The notes: generated by a model not told the origin, from the letters alone. Positions 1-7,708 are shown, counted from the stretch's first letter. The stretch: DNA of 44,646 nucleotides from JAZLGI01 sp045616225 (GCA_045616225.1 JAZLGI010000052.1:1-44646), one strand, 5' to 3'. Made by a program: numbers and translations.

Positions 1-1
1 T

Positions 2-745
2 GAGGCTGTTTTCATTGGTTCAGGTGCCGGTCTTCCTATGTTCATGAACATTCCGGGAGAAAGTTTAAAAGGAGTCTATTCTGCAAATGAATTCCTCACA
101 AGAAGCAATCTCATGAAGGCATACAGAGAAATAAACGACACTCCAATCATGCGAGGCGGCAAGGTTGCTGTCGTGGGAGGTGGAAATGTTGCCATGGATG
201 CTGCAAGAACAGCTTTGAGGCTGGGTGCAGAAAAGGTCTACATTGTTTACCGCCGTTCCATGAAAGAGCTTCCTGCAAGAAGAGAAGAAGTAGAACACGC
301 AGAAGAAGAAGGAATAGATTTTAAGCTTCTCACAAATCCTGTTGAAATACTGGGTTACAATAATCCTGACAATCCAAAAGATCCCAAGAACGGTTTTGTA
401 ACAGGTATTAAATGCATAAAAATGGAACTTGGAGAACCTGATGAAAGAGGAAGAAGAAGACCTGTTGAGATTCCGGGTTCTGAATTTATTCTTGATGTAG
501 ATACTGTAATCATGGCTTTGGGAACCAGTCCAAACCCTCTTATCAAGAACACGACTCCGGGTCTTGAGGTAAATCCAAAGGGCGGAATCATTGTAAATGA
601 AGACGGTCTTACTTCACGAAAGGGTGTCTATGCAGGAGGAGATGCCGTTACCGGTGCAGCAACTGTAATTTCTGCCATGGGTGCCGGAAAAGTTGCCGCA
701 AAAGCAATAGATGATTATTTGTCTTATAGCCATATTCGGTCGTGA
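2..745 (+). CDS. gltA: Glutamate synthase (NADPH) small-subunit family protein, 5' end cut by window
   Basis: This is the C-terminal part of a flavin- and NAD(P)H-binding oxidoreductase of the glutamate synthase small-subunit family, which feeds electrons to glutamate formation from glutamine and 2-oxoglutarate. The frame is open from the left edge, so the N-terminal Fe-S region and the first Rossmann fold are missing. The first visible residues are EAVFIGSGAGLP, typical of this family. A second dinucleotide-binding fold follows (VAVVGGGNVAMDAA), then YIVYRRS, and a C-terminal FAD-contacting segment GGDAVTGAATVISAMGAGK. The stand-alone GltA form is the most likely; related members include ferredoxin-NADP reductase-like (SudA/NfnB) subunits, so the exact partner cannot be decided from this part alone. 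The stop TGA is at 743-745. The next gene is convergent. Confidence 0.85.
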   Translation, partial: EAVFIGSGAGLPMFMNIPGESLKGVYSANEFLTRSNLMKAYREINDTPIMRGGKVAVVGGGNVAMDAARTALRLGAEKVYIVYRRSMKELPARREEVEHAEEEGIDFKLLTNPVEILGYNNPDNPKDPKNGFVTGIKCIKMELGEPDERGRRRPVEIPGSEFILDVDTVIMALGTSPNPLIKNTTPGLEVNPKGGIIVNEDGLTSRKGVYAGGDAVTGAATVISAMGAGKVAAKAIDDYLSYSHIRS

Positions 746-873
746 TAATATGAGAGTTCTCCATTCATTTAGGAAGAGTAAATTTTCAAATCTCTAATGC
801 ACAATGATTCGAAAAGAAATCCTAATGTTATTCGTTTGCGATATATCTTTTCTTTCTTGTTCATATTCAGATT

Positions 874-889
874 TACTCAGAAATGAGTA
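874..889. terminator. Weak hairpin between convergent genes
   Basis: A 6-bp stem TACTCA/TGAGTA closes a GAAA loop in the gap between gltA and the convergent HAD gene. No clear T-run follows on either strand, so its role as a terminator is only a guess. Nothing else is recognisable in the 159-bp gap. Confidence 0.25.
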
Positions 890-904
890 TATTCCATTTA
901 ACAC

Positions 905-1480
905 TTATGCGTTAAAGTATGAAGCAAAAAGCTTGGAATCATCAAAACCCTTTTTGTACCAGAAAGTCTTTATTCCCAATTTTGATGCAGCAACAATATT
1001 CTCTTCATAATCATCCATGAAGTACATATCAGAGTAGTCCACACCCTCTTTTTCACTTATGTATTTAAAGAAAGCCTCAAAAGGTTTTGAAAGCCCAAGC
1101 TCATGTGAAAGATAAGCATAGTCAAAAAACTTGTCCAAGTTCTTTTGCTTTATAACCTCCCAATGGGGAGCATAAGTATTACTTGCACAAATAACACGCT
1201 CGCCACGTCTGTGAAGCTCTTTGAGAATCTCAACAACAGGAAGATTAAAGTAAGGGTTAAAAAAGTCACCAAAAGGATTACTGTCAATTTTAACACCAAA
1301 CACATGTTCCAAATGGCGGTAATAAGAATCAATAGACATAGATCCTTCCATTAACGGAAAGACATAGTGGTTGTAATCAAAAAGAAACTCCCCGGCATCA
1401 ACGCCAAGGAGTTTAATTGTTTCTTCAAAAACATCAATGCCCTTGATTACTACATTTCCCATATCAAAGACGTAAAGCAT
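905..1480 (-). CDS. HAD-superfamily phosphatase, YihX-like
   Basis: A 191-residue haloacid-dehalogenase hydrolase, predicted to remove phosphate from a small phosphorylated metabolite in the cytoplasm. It opens with MLYVFDMGNVVIKG (motif I, nucleophile Asp6). Motif II is CASNT, motif III the Lys of GLSKPFEAF, and motif IV FMDDYEEN. The DxGNV form of motif I and the overall size resemble E. coli YihX, an alpha-glucose-1-phosphate phosphatase; substrate identity is inferred. I chose the ATG at 1478-1480, not the longer in-frame start at 1513, because AAGGGGTGAT lies just before it and the start sits right behind the upstream permease stop codon. It is therefore probably the last gene of the sugar-importer operon and may act on a sugar phosphate derived from the imported sugar. 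Confidence 0.85.
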   Translation of the reverse strand: MLYVFDMGNVVIKGIDVFEETIKLLGVDAGEFLFDYNHYVFPLMEGSMSIDSYYRHLEHVFGVKIDSNPFGDFFNPYFNLPVVEILKELHRRGERVICASNTYAPHWEVIKQKNLDKFFDYAYLSHELGLSKPFEAFFKYISEKEGVDYSDMYFMDDYEENIVAASKLGIKTFWYKKGFDDSKLFASYFNA

Positions 1481-1481
1481 A

Positions 1482-2360
1482 TCACCCCTTTCTGGATTCG
1501 TAGACAGCAGCACCGCCCAAGAAATATTTGCTCATTGTAAAGAACAAAATGAACATAGGAATAGAAGCAAGCAAAGCACAAGCCATCAAAGCTCCCTCAT
1601 CTGTCTGTTTTTCCTCAGCAAATTTGGAAATGTAAAGAGGAATGGTCTTCATCTTTTCACTCTGAGAACAAAGCATAGGCCAAAGAAGATTGTCCCACTG
1701 ATTTCTGAAAGACAGAATTCCCAAAGTTGCCATAACAGGTGTTGAATTAGGAAGAACTATTTTTCTGAAAATTCCAAACTCGGAAAGACCGTCAACACGG
1801 GCTGCATCAAGATACTCACTGGGGAAGGTAAGAAGATACTGTCTCATCTGGAACACACCAAAGGCAGAAACTGCAAAAGGCACAATCAAACCTGCAATAG
1901 TGTTCATAAGACTGAGCTTCTTAACAACAAGATAAAGAGGAATCATGATTGCTTCAAAAGGAATCATCATTGTGCTCATGATAGACATAAAGACAAAGTT
2001 TCTTCCCTTGAACTTAAATTTTGCAAGACCGTAACCGCAGAGTGCAGAGAAGAAAACAGTCGTCACTGCACAGGAAACTGCAACTATCAGAGAATTGAAC
2101 AAATTCCTGAAAAAGATGTTATCTCCGTGGTTCCCCCTGATGGCCTTTATGAAATTTGTGAGATAAGTTCTTGTTTCCGTTGTAAAATATTCCTTACTTG
2201 GAAGCCAGGAAAAAGGCATTGACATAATCTGCTTGGCATCCATGAAAGAGGCACAAAGCATGAAAATCAAAGGAACAACGGTAAAAAGCAATACTATTCC
2301 AAGAATAATGTAGGTTACGACCTCTCCTGTTCTGATTTTTCCGACATACTGATTATTCAT
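1482..2360 (-). CDS. Carbohydrate ABC transporter permease (MalG type)
   Basis: A 292-residue inner-membrane permease subunit of a CUT1-type sugar importer. About six hydrophobic segments are visible. The cytoplasmic EAA loop that contacts the ATPase reads EYLDAARVDGLSEFGIF and is followed by KIVLPNSTPV, the usual MalG pattern. A strong ribosome binding site AAGGAGGT precedes the ATG at 2358-2360. It lies 13 bp behind the MalF-type permease and is followed directly by the HAD phosphatase. No sugar ATPase gene occurs in this operon; treponemes and Gram-positives often use a shared MsmX-type ATPase, which is probably the case here. The substrate cannot be read from the sequence. Confidence 0.93.
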   Translation of the reverse strand: MNNQYVGKIRTGEVVTYIILGIVLLFTVVPLIFMLCASFMDAKQIMSMPFSWLPSKEYFTTETRTYLTNFIKAIRGNHGDNIFFRNLFNSLIVAVSCAVTTVFFSALCGYGLAKFKFKGRNFVFMSIMSTMMIPFEAIMIPLYLVVKKLSLMNTIAGLIVPFAVSAFGVFQMRQYLLTFPSEYLDAARVDGLSEFGIFRKIVLPNSTPVMATLGILSFRNQWDNLLWPMLCSQSEKMKTIPLYISKFAEEKQTDEGALMACALLASIPMFILFFTMSKYFLGGAAVYESRKG

Positions 2361-2373
2361 TTCTCATACCTCC

Positions 2374-3306
2374 TTAATATTCAACATCGTCTCCACCCTT
2401 TTGGATTGAGAACTGAAGATATGTGAAAACAAGCATAATCAGGAAAAGAATTATGGACATAGCACAAGCTCTTCCAAGATAACCGTTTCCTACACCTGTG
2501 TAATAGATGTTCATTGTAATTACATCAATAGGCTCACGTGCCGTACCGCCTCTGAAGAACATATACTGCGTACTGAAAGTCTTTAAGCACTGAAGCATTG
2601 CCATGATAGAAACAAGGACAATAGTAGGCTTTAAAAGAGGCAGTGTTATGTGCCAGAATGTATGCCATCTTGAAGAACCGTCAACAATGGCGGCTTCATA
2701 TAATGTAGGCGGAATAGAAGCAAGCCCTGTAATAAACAGAATAGTAAAATAACCTATATATTTCCAGAAGTAGACTACAATGGTGGCAGCACGGAGCATT
2801 CCGTCCTTCGTAAGCCATTGATAATCCCTTCCTGATGTTCCCATAATAGTATTTGACAGCTGGTTGACAAGTCCGGTTGGCTGGAACATTATCATCCAAA
2901 TTGTTGCAGCAACTACAGAAGATAAAACAGCCGGTGTATAAAAAGAAAGCTCAAAGAACTTTCTGTGCCCGTCTTTTCTGAGCTGCATAATCAAAACTGC
3001 CAAAAGCAGCGAGACAATTACCATTGGAACAAAACAACCAAGAGTAAAAATTGCCGTTGCTTTAAGAGAATTTAAAAGAGAGAAACCACCATTATTTTTT
3101 GTAAAAAGATAAATGTAGTTTTCAAGTCCCACATACTTCCAATTTCTTCCGATTGCCTTTCTGTTGGTAAGGCTGGTTACAAAAGCATTGATAATCGGAT
3201 AAAAACTGAAAACAGCAAAAAACAACAGACAGGGAATAGTAAAGGCAAATCCCCACCTGGACTGTTGCTTTTCAATGCTGTACTGTTTTACGTTTTTTGT
3301 TTTCAT
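2374..3306 (-). CDS. Carbohydrate ABC transporter permease (MalF type)
   Basis: A 310-residue inner-membrane permease that pairs with the downstream MalG-type subunit. It has a short basic N-terminus, about six membrane segments and the EAA loop LYEAAIVDGSSRWHTFWHIT followed by LPLLKPTIV. I chose the ATG at 3304-3306 (MKTKNVKQ). The frame can be extended to a TTG at 3336, but that codon lies inside the hairpin between the binding-protein gene and this gene. The ribosome binding site is weak. The hairpin at 3332-3362 suggests that permeases are made in smaller amounts than the binding protein. Confidence 0.93.
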   Translation of the reverse strand: MKTKNVKQYSIEKQQSRWGFAFTIPCLLFFAVFSFYPIINAFVTSLTNRKAIGRNWKYVGLENYIYLFTKNNGGFSLLNSLKATAIFTLGCFVPMVIVSLLLAVLIMQLRKDGHRKFFELSFYTPAVLSSVVAATIWMIMFQPTGLVNQLSNTIMGTSGRDYQWLTKDGMLRAATIVVYFWKYIGYFTILFITGLASIPPTLYEAAIVDGSSRWHTFWHITLPLLKPTIVLVSIMAMLQCLKTFSTQYMFFRGGTAREPIDVITMNIYYTGVGNGYLGRACAMSIILFLIMLVFTYLQFSIQKGGDDVEY

Positions 3307-3320
3307 AAGTTTAATATCTA

Positions 3321-3362
3321 AAAAATAAGAAAGCAACAGGTTGCAGAAAACAACCTGTTGCT
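3321..3362 (-). terminator. Intercistronic hairpin with U-rich tail (partial terminator)
   Basis: A perfect 12-bp stem is formed by 3332-3343 and 3351-3362 with a 7-nt loop. Reading on the minus strand it is followed by TTCTTATTTTTT. It sits between the stop of the binding-protein gene (3373) and the start of the permease (3306). Such elements are known to lower readthrough and to protect the 3' end of the binding-protein mRNA; that role is inferred here. Confidence 0.75.
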
Positions 3363-3372
3363 CAAAATACGA

Positions 3373-4668
3373 TTAGTCGTTGATAAACTCAAGAACGGCT
3401 TCCTGCATTGTCTTGTATGCTTCCTTAGGACTAATTCCCTGGAGCATGACATTCTTAATAGCTGTATCAATAGCTGTCTGAACACCTGCAGCATTCTTTC
3501 CGTAGTAAAGAATGTGTGATCTTGCAAAGTCATCACTGAAGACCTGTGAGTAAGGCATTGACTTATAAGTATCTGAATTCATGAGAGTCTTAAGAGGCTG
3601 GATAAGTCCAACTTCTGTAAGATACTGCTCTGCGTGTCCCTCTGTGAGGAGGAAGTACTTGATAAGTTCCCAAGCCATCTTCTGCTCTGCAGTTGTGGCT
3701 TCTGAGTTAACCATGTAGTAGTGTCCGTAGTAACATCCTGCAACATTCTTGACTGCATCTTTGAAAACAGGATATGGAACAACCATCCACTCTCCGCTGT
3801 TGTAGAAATCCGGGTTATCTGAATTGATTCTGGCTTCCTGGTAGAGACCTGTGTTAGCCATTGCGATATCTCCGTTATCCTTGTTGAAAAGCTTTCTTGC
3901 TGCTGTGAGAGTAGGATTTCCGAGGTTCTCTCCGCTTGGTCCCCAGTTCTGCATGAATGTAAGAGCCTTAATCCAAGCTTCTTCATTTACACAACCCTTT
4001 TCTGCAGAAAGTTCACCGCCAAGCTGCTCAACCATTGGAACAAAGTATGTAAGAGAATAAGAATATCTGAAGTCAAAACCACGTCTGACAATGATGTCTC
4101 CATCTCTCTTAACAATCTTCTTGGAAACTTCTACCATGTCTTCCCATGTCTTTGGGTAATCCTTTTCAGGATCAAGACCGGCATCACGGAATACCTTCTT
4201 GTTAATGAAGATAGACCAGTTTGTGAGCTCAAGTGGAAGACCGTAAAGATCACCGTCATAATAAACAGCGTCAATCATGCCGTCTGCATACTTTGCAAGT
4301 GTGTCTTTTGCATCCTTGAAGCCTACTGTCTTGTAATCAACAGGAGCTACAAGACCTTCTTCAATGTACTGATGTGCATTCTCAATCGGGAGGTTCCACA
4401 TTGTAGGACCTTCACCTGCTGCGTAAGCTGTCTGAATAAGTTCACGGAGCTTTTCTGCACTCTGTCTTGTAACATTGACTGTTACATTAGGATGCTGCTG
4501 TGTGAATTCAGCAATCCACTTTTCCTCAAGAGCCTGTCTGGCTGCATCTTCGTGTGTCCAGAACTCAATTGTGATAGGCTGATCTTTTGCAACTTCTGCT
4601 GCACCGTTTGCAAAAACAGGAGCAAGAAGAGCAAGCACCAAAAGCATTGCAATAACAATTTTCTTCAT
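3373..4668 (-). CDS. Extracellular sugar-binding protein of ABC importer
   Basis: A 431-residue family-1 extracellular solute-binding protein. Residues 1 to about 22 are a signal peptide ending VFANGAAE, a form common in Treponema binding proteins; no lipobox cysteine is present, so it should be a soluble periplasmic protein. The mature part starts ITIEFWTHEDAARQ and carries the usual binding-protein features, including YGLPLELTNWSIFINKKVF and TWEDMVEVSKKI. It captures an unknown carbohydrate and delivers it to the two permeases encoded downstream. AAGGAG lies 9 bases before the ATG. It is the first gene of the transcript that starts at the promoter at 4717-4747. Confidence 0.93.
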   Translation of the reverse strand: MKKIVIAMLLVLALLAPVFANGAAEVAKDQPITIEFWTHEDAARQALEEKWIAEFTQQHPNVTVNVTRQSAEKLRELIQTAYAAGEGPTMWNLPIENAHQYIEEGLVAPVDYKTVGFKDAKDTLAKYADGMIDAVYYDGDLYGLPLELTNWSIFINKKVFRDAGLDPEKDYPKTWEDMVEVSKKIVKRDGDIIVRRGFDFRYSYSLTYFVPMVEQLGGELSAEKGCVNEEAWIKALTFMQNWGPSGENLGNPTLTAARKLFNKDNGDIAMANTGLYQEARINSDNPDFYNSGEWMVVPYPVFKDAVKNVAGCYYGHYYMVNSEATTAEQKMAWELIKYFLLTEGHAEQYLTEVGLIQPLKTLMNSDTYKSMPYSQVFSDDFARSHILYYGKNAAGVQTAIDTAIKNVMLQGISPKEAYKTMQEAVLEFIND

Positions 4669-4693
4669 TATTGGTTCTCCTTGATATTAATAA

Positions 4694-4709
4694 TTGGCTT
4701 CAAAGCCAA
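4694..4709. promoter_or_regulatory. Palindrome at the transcription start of the sugar operon
   Basis: TTGGCTTCAAAGCCAA has two 7-base inverted arms separated by CA. It begins about where transcription from the 4717-4722 minus10 box should start, a typical position for a repressor operator. It could also fold as a hairpin in the 5' leader. No cognate regulator gene is in the window. Confidence 0.45.
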
Positions 4710-4716
4710 CCTATAT

Positions 4717-4747
4717 ATTATACCACATAATAAGTGGGATAATTCAA
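4717..4747 (-). promoter_or_regulatory. Promoter of the sugar ABC operon
   Basis: On the minus strand a perfect TATAAT (4717-4722) is preceded by TGG, forming an extended minus10 element. TTGAAT (4742-4747) lies 19 bases upstream. The promoter overlaps the end of the membrane-protein gene and is about 45 bases upstream of the binding-protein start. Confidence 0.65.
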
Positions 4748-5523
4748 TCGTTATTTTTCCACGGAGAAAAAAAGTTTCTGATAGACCTCTTCCCCACATC
4801 CGCATCTTCGTTCAGGAACATATCTCTTACATCAATATCCTTGCGGGAAATTCTTTTGGTCTTAGCATAGTCATACCTTATATCAATAAGCTTGCACGAG
4901 TCTGCCAGAAGAAGAAAAAGCCCTACAAACCCCGGAATCATAAAGAAAGACAAGGCCGAAACAAGAAAAACAAGAACTCCAAGTAAGGCAGTCCCAAATG
5001 AGAATGCCTTGTTATCAGCAAAAAACATCATTGCTCTTTTAAAAGTTGCAAAGACGCCAATGTTGTTCTTGTAAGTCAAAGCAGGATAGTACATGAGTGT
5101 CAAACCGAGAAAAATGCATATCCAGAAAAGAACGACAGCAAGCACAATCCCCAAATAGTTATGAAGAGAAAGGTAATAAGGAATAATCACAATAGAAGAG
5201 AAAAACAGAAAAGCAGTCAAGATATAAAAAAGTACCAAGTGCCCTGCTTTCCTGATTCCAAAAGAAAAGAATTCAAAAAAAGGACTGTGCTCATATTTGC
5301 TCCATTTTGTTGCAACTCCCGTAAAACCGAAAATCAGGAAGCAGAAAGCAAACAAGAAAACAGCCGTAATGACAAAGAACACAGAAACCGGGCCGTTTTG
5401 TGTAAGTTTAATCACAAAGAGATAAACAGCCACAGTCCCCATAAAAACTATATTGTAAAGAAAACAATACAGTAAGTTATCCCAAAGATCAAAAAAACTC
5501 TTTTTAACCAAAAACTTAAACAT
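4744..5523 (-). CDS. Polytopic membrane protein of unknown function
   Basis: A 259-residue protein with about six long hydrophobic segments (roughly residues 15-40, 45-70, 90-115, 120-150, 175-200 and 200-220) and a charged C-terminal tail rich in Arg, Lys and Asp. I do not recognise it with confidence. Its size, its topology and its position next to a sugar ABC operon recall the YesL/DUF624 membrane proteins that accompany carbohydrate importers, but no diagnostic motif was seen. It reads in the same direction as the importer genes, yet they have their own promoter inside its 3' end, so it may be a separate unit. It is bounded upstream by the 636-bp region without intact genes. Confidence 0.7.
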   Translation of the reverse strand: MFKFLVKKSFFDLWDNLLYCFLYNIVFMGTVAVYLFVIKLTQNGPVSVFFVITAVFLFAFCFLIFGFTGVATKWSKYEHSPFFEFFSFGIRKAGHLVLFYILTAFLFFSSIVIIPYYLSLHNYLGIVLAVVLFWICIFLGLTLMYYPALTYKNNIGVFATFKRAMMFFADNKAFSFGTALLGVLVFLVSALSFFMIPGFVGLFLLLADSCKLIDIRYDYAKTKRISRKDIDVRDMFLNEDADVGKRSIRNFFSPWKNND

Positions 5524-5586
5524 GCTTCATTAATAACGGGTGTAAGTTACAAATGCGACCGTTTTCCGTACATGTCGGAGCAACAG

Positions 5587-5598
5587 CATCATATGATG
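5587..5598. repeat. 12-bp perfect palindrome
   Basis: CATCATATGATG is a perfect palindrome in the gene-free stretch, upstream of the membrane-protein gene on the minus strand and of the possible promoter on the plus strand. It could be an operator; no function is shown. Confidence 0.3.
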
Positions 5599-5611
5599 TG
5601 ACATTTGTATG

Positions 5612-5642
5612 TTTACAAGGGTTTAACAGAGTACTTTATAAC
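5612..5642 (+). promoter_or_regulatory. Possible promoter of a small RNA
   Basis: TTTACA at 5612-5617 is followed after 19 bases by TATAAC at 5637-5642 (or after 17 bases by TTTATA). Both boxes are one or two bases from consensus, but the spacing is not ideal. It would start a plus-strand transcript at about 5649 that ends at the terminator at 5809-5834. Confidence 0.3.
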
Positions 5643-5644
5643 TT

Positions 5645-5834
5645 GCATTAAAGTCAAGCGGGTTACAGCTTGAACTGTCAAATAAAAGACAATTGAGAGT
5701 TTGCACCTCATGAGCACCGCCGGTGTAAATGAAACCCGTCTTTAGAAGTTAACACCATAAAGTTTAGAACCTGAAAAATCCGGAAACATAATAAAATCAT
5801 CATTTAAGCCTACAAAAATGTAGGTTTTTTCTTT
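5645..5834 (+). ncRNA. Candidate structured RNA, unidentified
   Basis: No open frame of useful length covers this stretch, yet it has a possible promoter in front, a good terminator at the end and several paired elements. A hairpin TCAAGC/GCTTGA (5654-5659 with 5668-5673) carries GGGTT in its loop. That loop can pair with AACCC at 5733-5737, which would make a pseudoknot. A second small hairpin CACC/GGTG lies at 5715-5725. The length would be about 185 nt. I could not match it to 6S RNA, tmRNA, RNase P RNA, SRP RNA or a known riboswitch. It might instead be decayed mobile-element sequence. Confidence 0.3.
5809..5834 (+). terminator. Rho-independent terminator
   Basis: CCTACA (5809-5814), loop AAAA, TGTAGG (5819-5824), followed by TTTTTTCTTTT. 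The T-run is on the plus strand only, so it ends a plus-strand transcript although no plus-strand protein gene precedes it. Confidence 0.75.
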
Positions 5835-5840
5835 TAGAGA

Positions 5841-6024
5841 AGATGATTTCAGAAGAAACGGACCATCCAAAGAAAACAGGAAAGCACCTATCGTAGGACT
5901 TGGACTTTTACTTGATGCAAATCAGATACCTATCGGCATGAAAATGTATCCGGGAAATGAATATGAAAAACCTGTAATCAGAGAAGTAATTAACAGTCTC
6001 AAGAAACAAAACAATATTAAAGGC
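5841..6024 (+). pseudogene. Transposase fragment (IS4/IS1634-like)
   Basis: The frame reads EDDFRRNGPSKENRKAPIVG and continues through LLLDANQIPIGMKMYPGNE to EKPVIREVINSLKKQNNIKG. This matches from memory the central part of DDE transposases of the IS1634 branch of the IS4 family. Upstream the sequence changes abruptly into a terminator hairpin, and downstream the resemblance stops after IKG, so N-terminal and C-terminal catalytic parts are both missing. No terminal inverted repeats or target duplication were found. It is an inactive remnant of an insertion sequence next to the end of the liv operon. Confidence 0.7.
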
Positions 6025-6103
6025 AATCTCAACCAGAGAATTCATATCATATTTCCCACAAAGATGAATAACTGCATCAATTCTATCGCATTGACCGGAA
6101 ATA

Positions 6104-6133
6104 CAATCAAAAGAGCAGCCCTTCCGGCTGCCC
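6104..6133 (-). terminator. Terminator of the liv operon
   Basis: On the minus strand a stem of six G/C-rich pairs (6126-6131 with 6115-6120, loop 6121-6125), extendable by two pairs, is followed by CTTTTGATT. It lies about 30 bases behind the livF stop and should end the livKHMGF transcript. Confidence 0.65.
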
Positions 6134-6159
6134 TGATATTGTTTTGAAGAATGCAACTG

Positions 6160-6870
6160 TTACTTGCTTTTCCCCAAATATGCTTCCTTAACTCTGGAAT
6201 CTTCGAGAAGATCCTTCCCTGTTCCACTCATAGTAATGTTTCCTGTTTCAAGAACATAAGCATAATCTGCAACTTTAAGTGCCATGTTTGCATTCTGCTC
6301 AATGAGAAGAATCGTAACACCCTGACTGTTAATTTCCCTTATAATTGCAAAAATATCCTGAACTAAAAACGGAGCAAGACCAAGAGACGGTTCATCTAGC
6401 ATCATAAGCTTAGGACGAGACATAAGACCACGTCCAACTGCAAGCATCTGCTGTTCACCGCCTGAAAGAGTACCTGCGCTTTGCCAACTACGTTCCTTCA
6501 AACGTGGGAATAACGAATATACCCATTCAAGATCTTTTTCAATTCCAGACTTATCTTTCCTTAAATATGCACCACACTTAAGATTTTCAAGAACCGTAAG
6601 ATTCGGAAACACATGTCTCCCTTCAGGAACAAGGGCAATACCGCTTTCAAGAATTTTGTTAATAGGCATTCCCAACAGCTCTTTGCCATCGTATGAAATT
6701 GACCCTGAATCAGCTGCAACCAAGCCTGACACAGTTCTCAGAGTTGTACTCTTACCTGCTCCGTTAGCACCTATCATGGTAACAATCTTGCCTTCGGGGA
6801 CTTCCATGAAAATCCCGTTGAGAGCTTTGATACCGCCATAAGAAACAAAAAGATTTTCTATCTTAAGCAT
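6160..6870 (-). CDS. livF: Branched-chain amino-acid ABC transporter ATP-binding protein LivF
   Basis: A 236-residue cytoplasmic ATPase of the high-affinity branched-chain amino-acid importer. Walker A is GANGAGKST (34-42), the ABC signature LSGGEQQ (135-141) and Walker B LMMLDEP (155-161). The sequence GRHVFPNLTVLENL is typical of LivF rather than LivG. The length is normal for the family. Its start overlaps the livG stop by 8 bases, indicating translational coupling. It works as a heterodimer with LivG. The substrate could be leucine, isoleucine and valine or a related amino acid or amide such as urea. Confidence 0.95.
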   Translation of the reverse strand: MLKIENLFVSYGGIKALNGIFMEVPEGKIVTMIGANGAGKSTTLRTVSGLVAADSGSISYDGKELLGMPINKILESGIALVPEGRHVFPNLTVLENLKCGAYLRKDKSGIEKDLEWVYSLFPRLKERSWQSAGTLSGGEQQMLAVGRGLMSRPKLMMLDEPSLGLAPFLVQDIFAIIREINSQGVTILLIEQNANMALKVADYAYVLETGNITMSGTGKDLLEDSRVKEAYLGKSK

Positions 6871-7708
6871 CTTCTTCTACTCCCAGGTAAGCATCAATTA
6901 CCTTCTTGTTGTTCTGTATTTCATGCGGAGTACCGCTTGCAATAAGCTTTCCGAAATCAATTACATATATTCTGTCAGATATATCCATAACAAGATTCAT
7001 ATGGTGTTCAATCAGGAGAATTGTAACATTAAACTCCTTTCTTATTCTTGAAATGAATGCGGTAAGCTCCTCTGTCTCCTGCGGATTCATACCTGCTGCC
7101 GGTTCATCAAGAAGAAGCAACTTAGGCTCTGTTGCAAGAGCTCTTGCTATTTCCAGACGTCTCTGTTTTCCGTAAGGAAGTGCTGAAGCCTTTTCATCTT
7201 TGACATCGTCCAGACCTACAATCTTAAGAAGCTCAAGAACTTCTTCTCTCTGAGCCCTTTCCTCTGCCCTATTAAGACGGAACATTGCCGTAAAAAGATT
7301 ACTTGTTCTTAGCATGTGTTTTGCAATGAGAACATTGTCGAAAACACTCTGCGTTTTCCAGAGTCTGATATTCTGGAAGGTTCGAGCCAGACCCAATTCA
7401 GTAACTTTATCCGGAGTCGGATTGAGTACTTTTCCAAGGAATTTGTCACCGGCTTCACCTTTGAAATTCTTCTTCATCTTTCCCTGCGGATGATTGCGGA
7501 TTATAGGTGTTCCGTTAAACGATATTTCACCGTTTGTGGGCTCGTAGACACCGGTAATAGTATTAAATGCCGTTGTTTTACCTGCCCCGTTAGGACCGAT
7601 TAAAGCAACTATTTCGTTTTCATTTACATCGAGGCACAGATTGTCAACAGCAACTACACCACCGAACTGCATCGTAATATTCTGAAGATGGAGAATGTTC
7701 TTACTCAT
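6863..7708 (-). CDS. livG: Branched-chain amino-acid ABC transporter ATP-binding protein LivG
   Basis: A 281-residue ATPase. Walker A is GPNGAGKTT (38-46), followed by FNTITGVYEPTNGEI. The LivG form of the signature, LPYGKQRRLEIARALA, is present, and Walker B is LLLLDEPAAGMN. A family insertion of about 30 residues after the first beta-sheet region (IRNHPQGKMKKNFKGEAGDK) is slightly longer and more basic than in E. coli LivG. The ATG follows GGAGGG and overlaps the livM stop by 8 bases, as the next junction (livG-livF) also does. Confidence 0.95.
   Translation of the reverse strand: MSKNILHLQNITMQFGGVVAVDNLCLDVNENEIVALIGPNGAGKTTAFNTITGVYEPTNGEISFNGTPIIRNHPQGKMKKNFKGEAGDKFLGKVLNPTPDKVTELGLARTFQNIRLWKTQSVFDNVLIAKHMLRTSNLFTAMFRLNRAEERAQREEVLELLKIVGLDDVKDEKASALPYGKQRRLEIARALATEPKLLLLDEPAAGMNPQETEELTAFISRIRKEFNVTILLIEHHMNLVMDISDRIYVIDFGKLIASGTPHEIQNNKKVIDAYLGVEEDA

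Noticed and set aside
804..1010. 68-codon plus-strand frame behind gltA
   Set aside because: It overlaps the HAD gene on the other strand, has no ribosome binding site and no recognisable features.
3579..3986. 135-codon minus-strand frame within the binding-protein gene
   Set aside because: It is an alternative frame of a well-supported gene, with Ser/Arg-rich low-quality sequence.
4372..4986. 204-codon plus-strand frame
   Set aside because: It is antisense to the binding-protein and membrane-protein genes, crosses both of them and their promoter, and has a Cys-rich composition typical of a shadow frame.
5645..5834. 6S, tmRNA, SRP, RNase P or a common riboswitch in the gene-free stretch
   Set aside because: Diagnostic conserved sequences of these families were looked for and not found; kept only as an unidentified candidate.
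5908..6227. Minus-strand frames across the transposase relic and liv terminator
   Set aside because: They are antisense to the recognisable transposase fragment or run through the liv terminator and into livF; no family resemblance.
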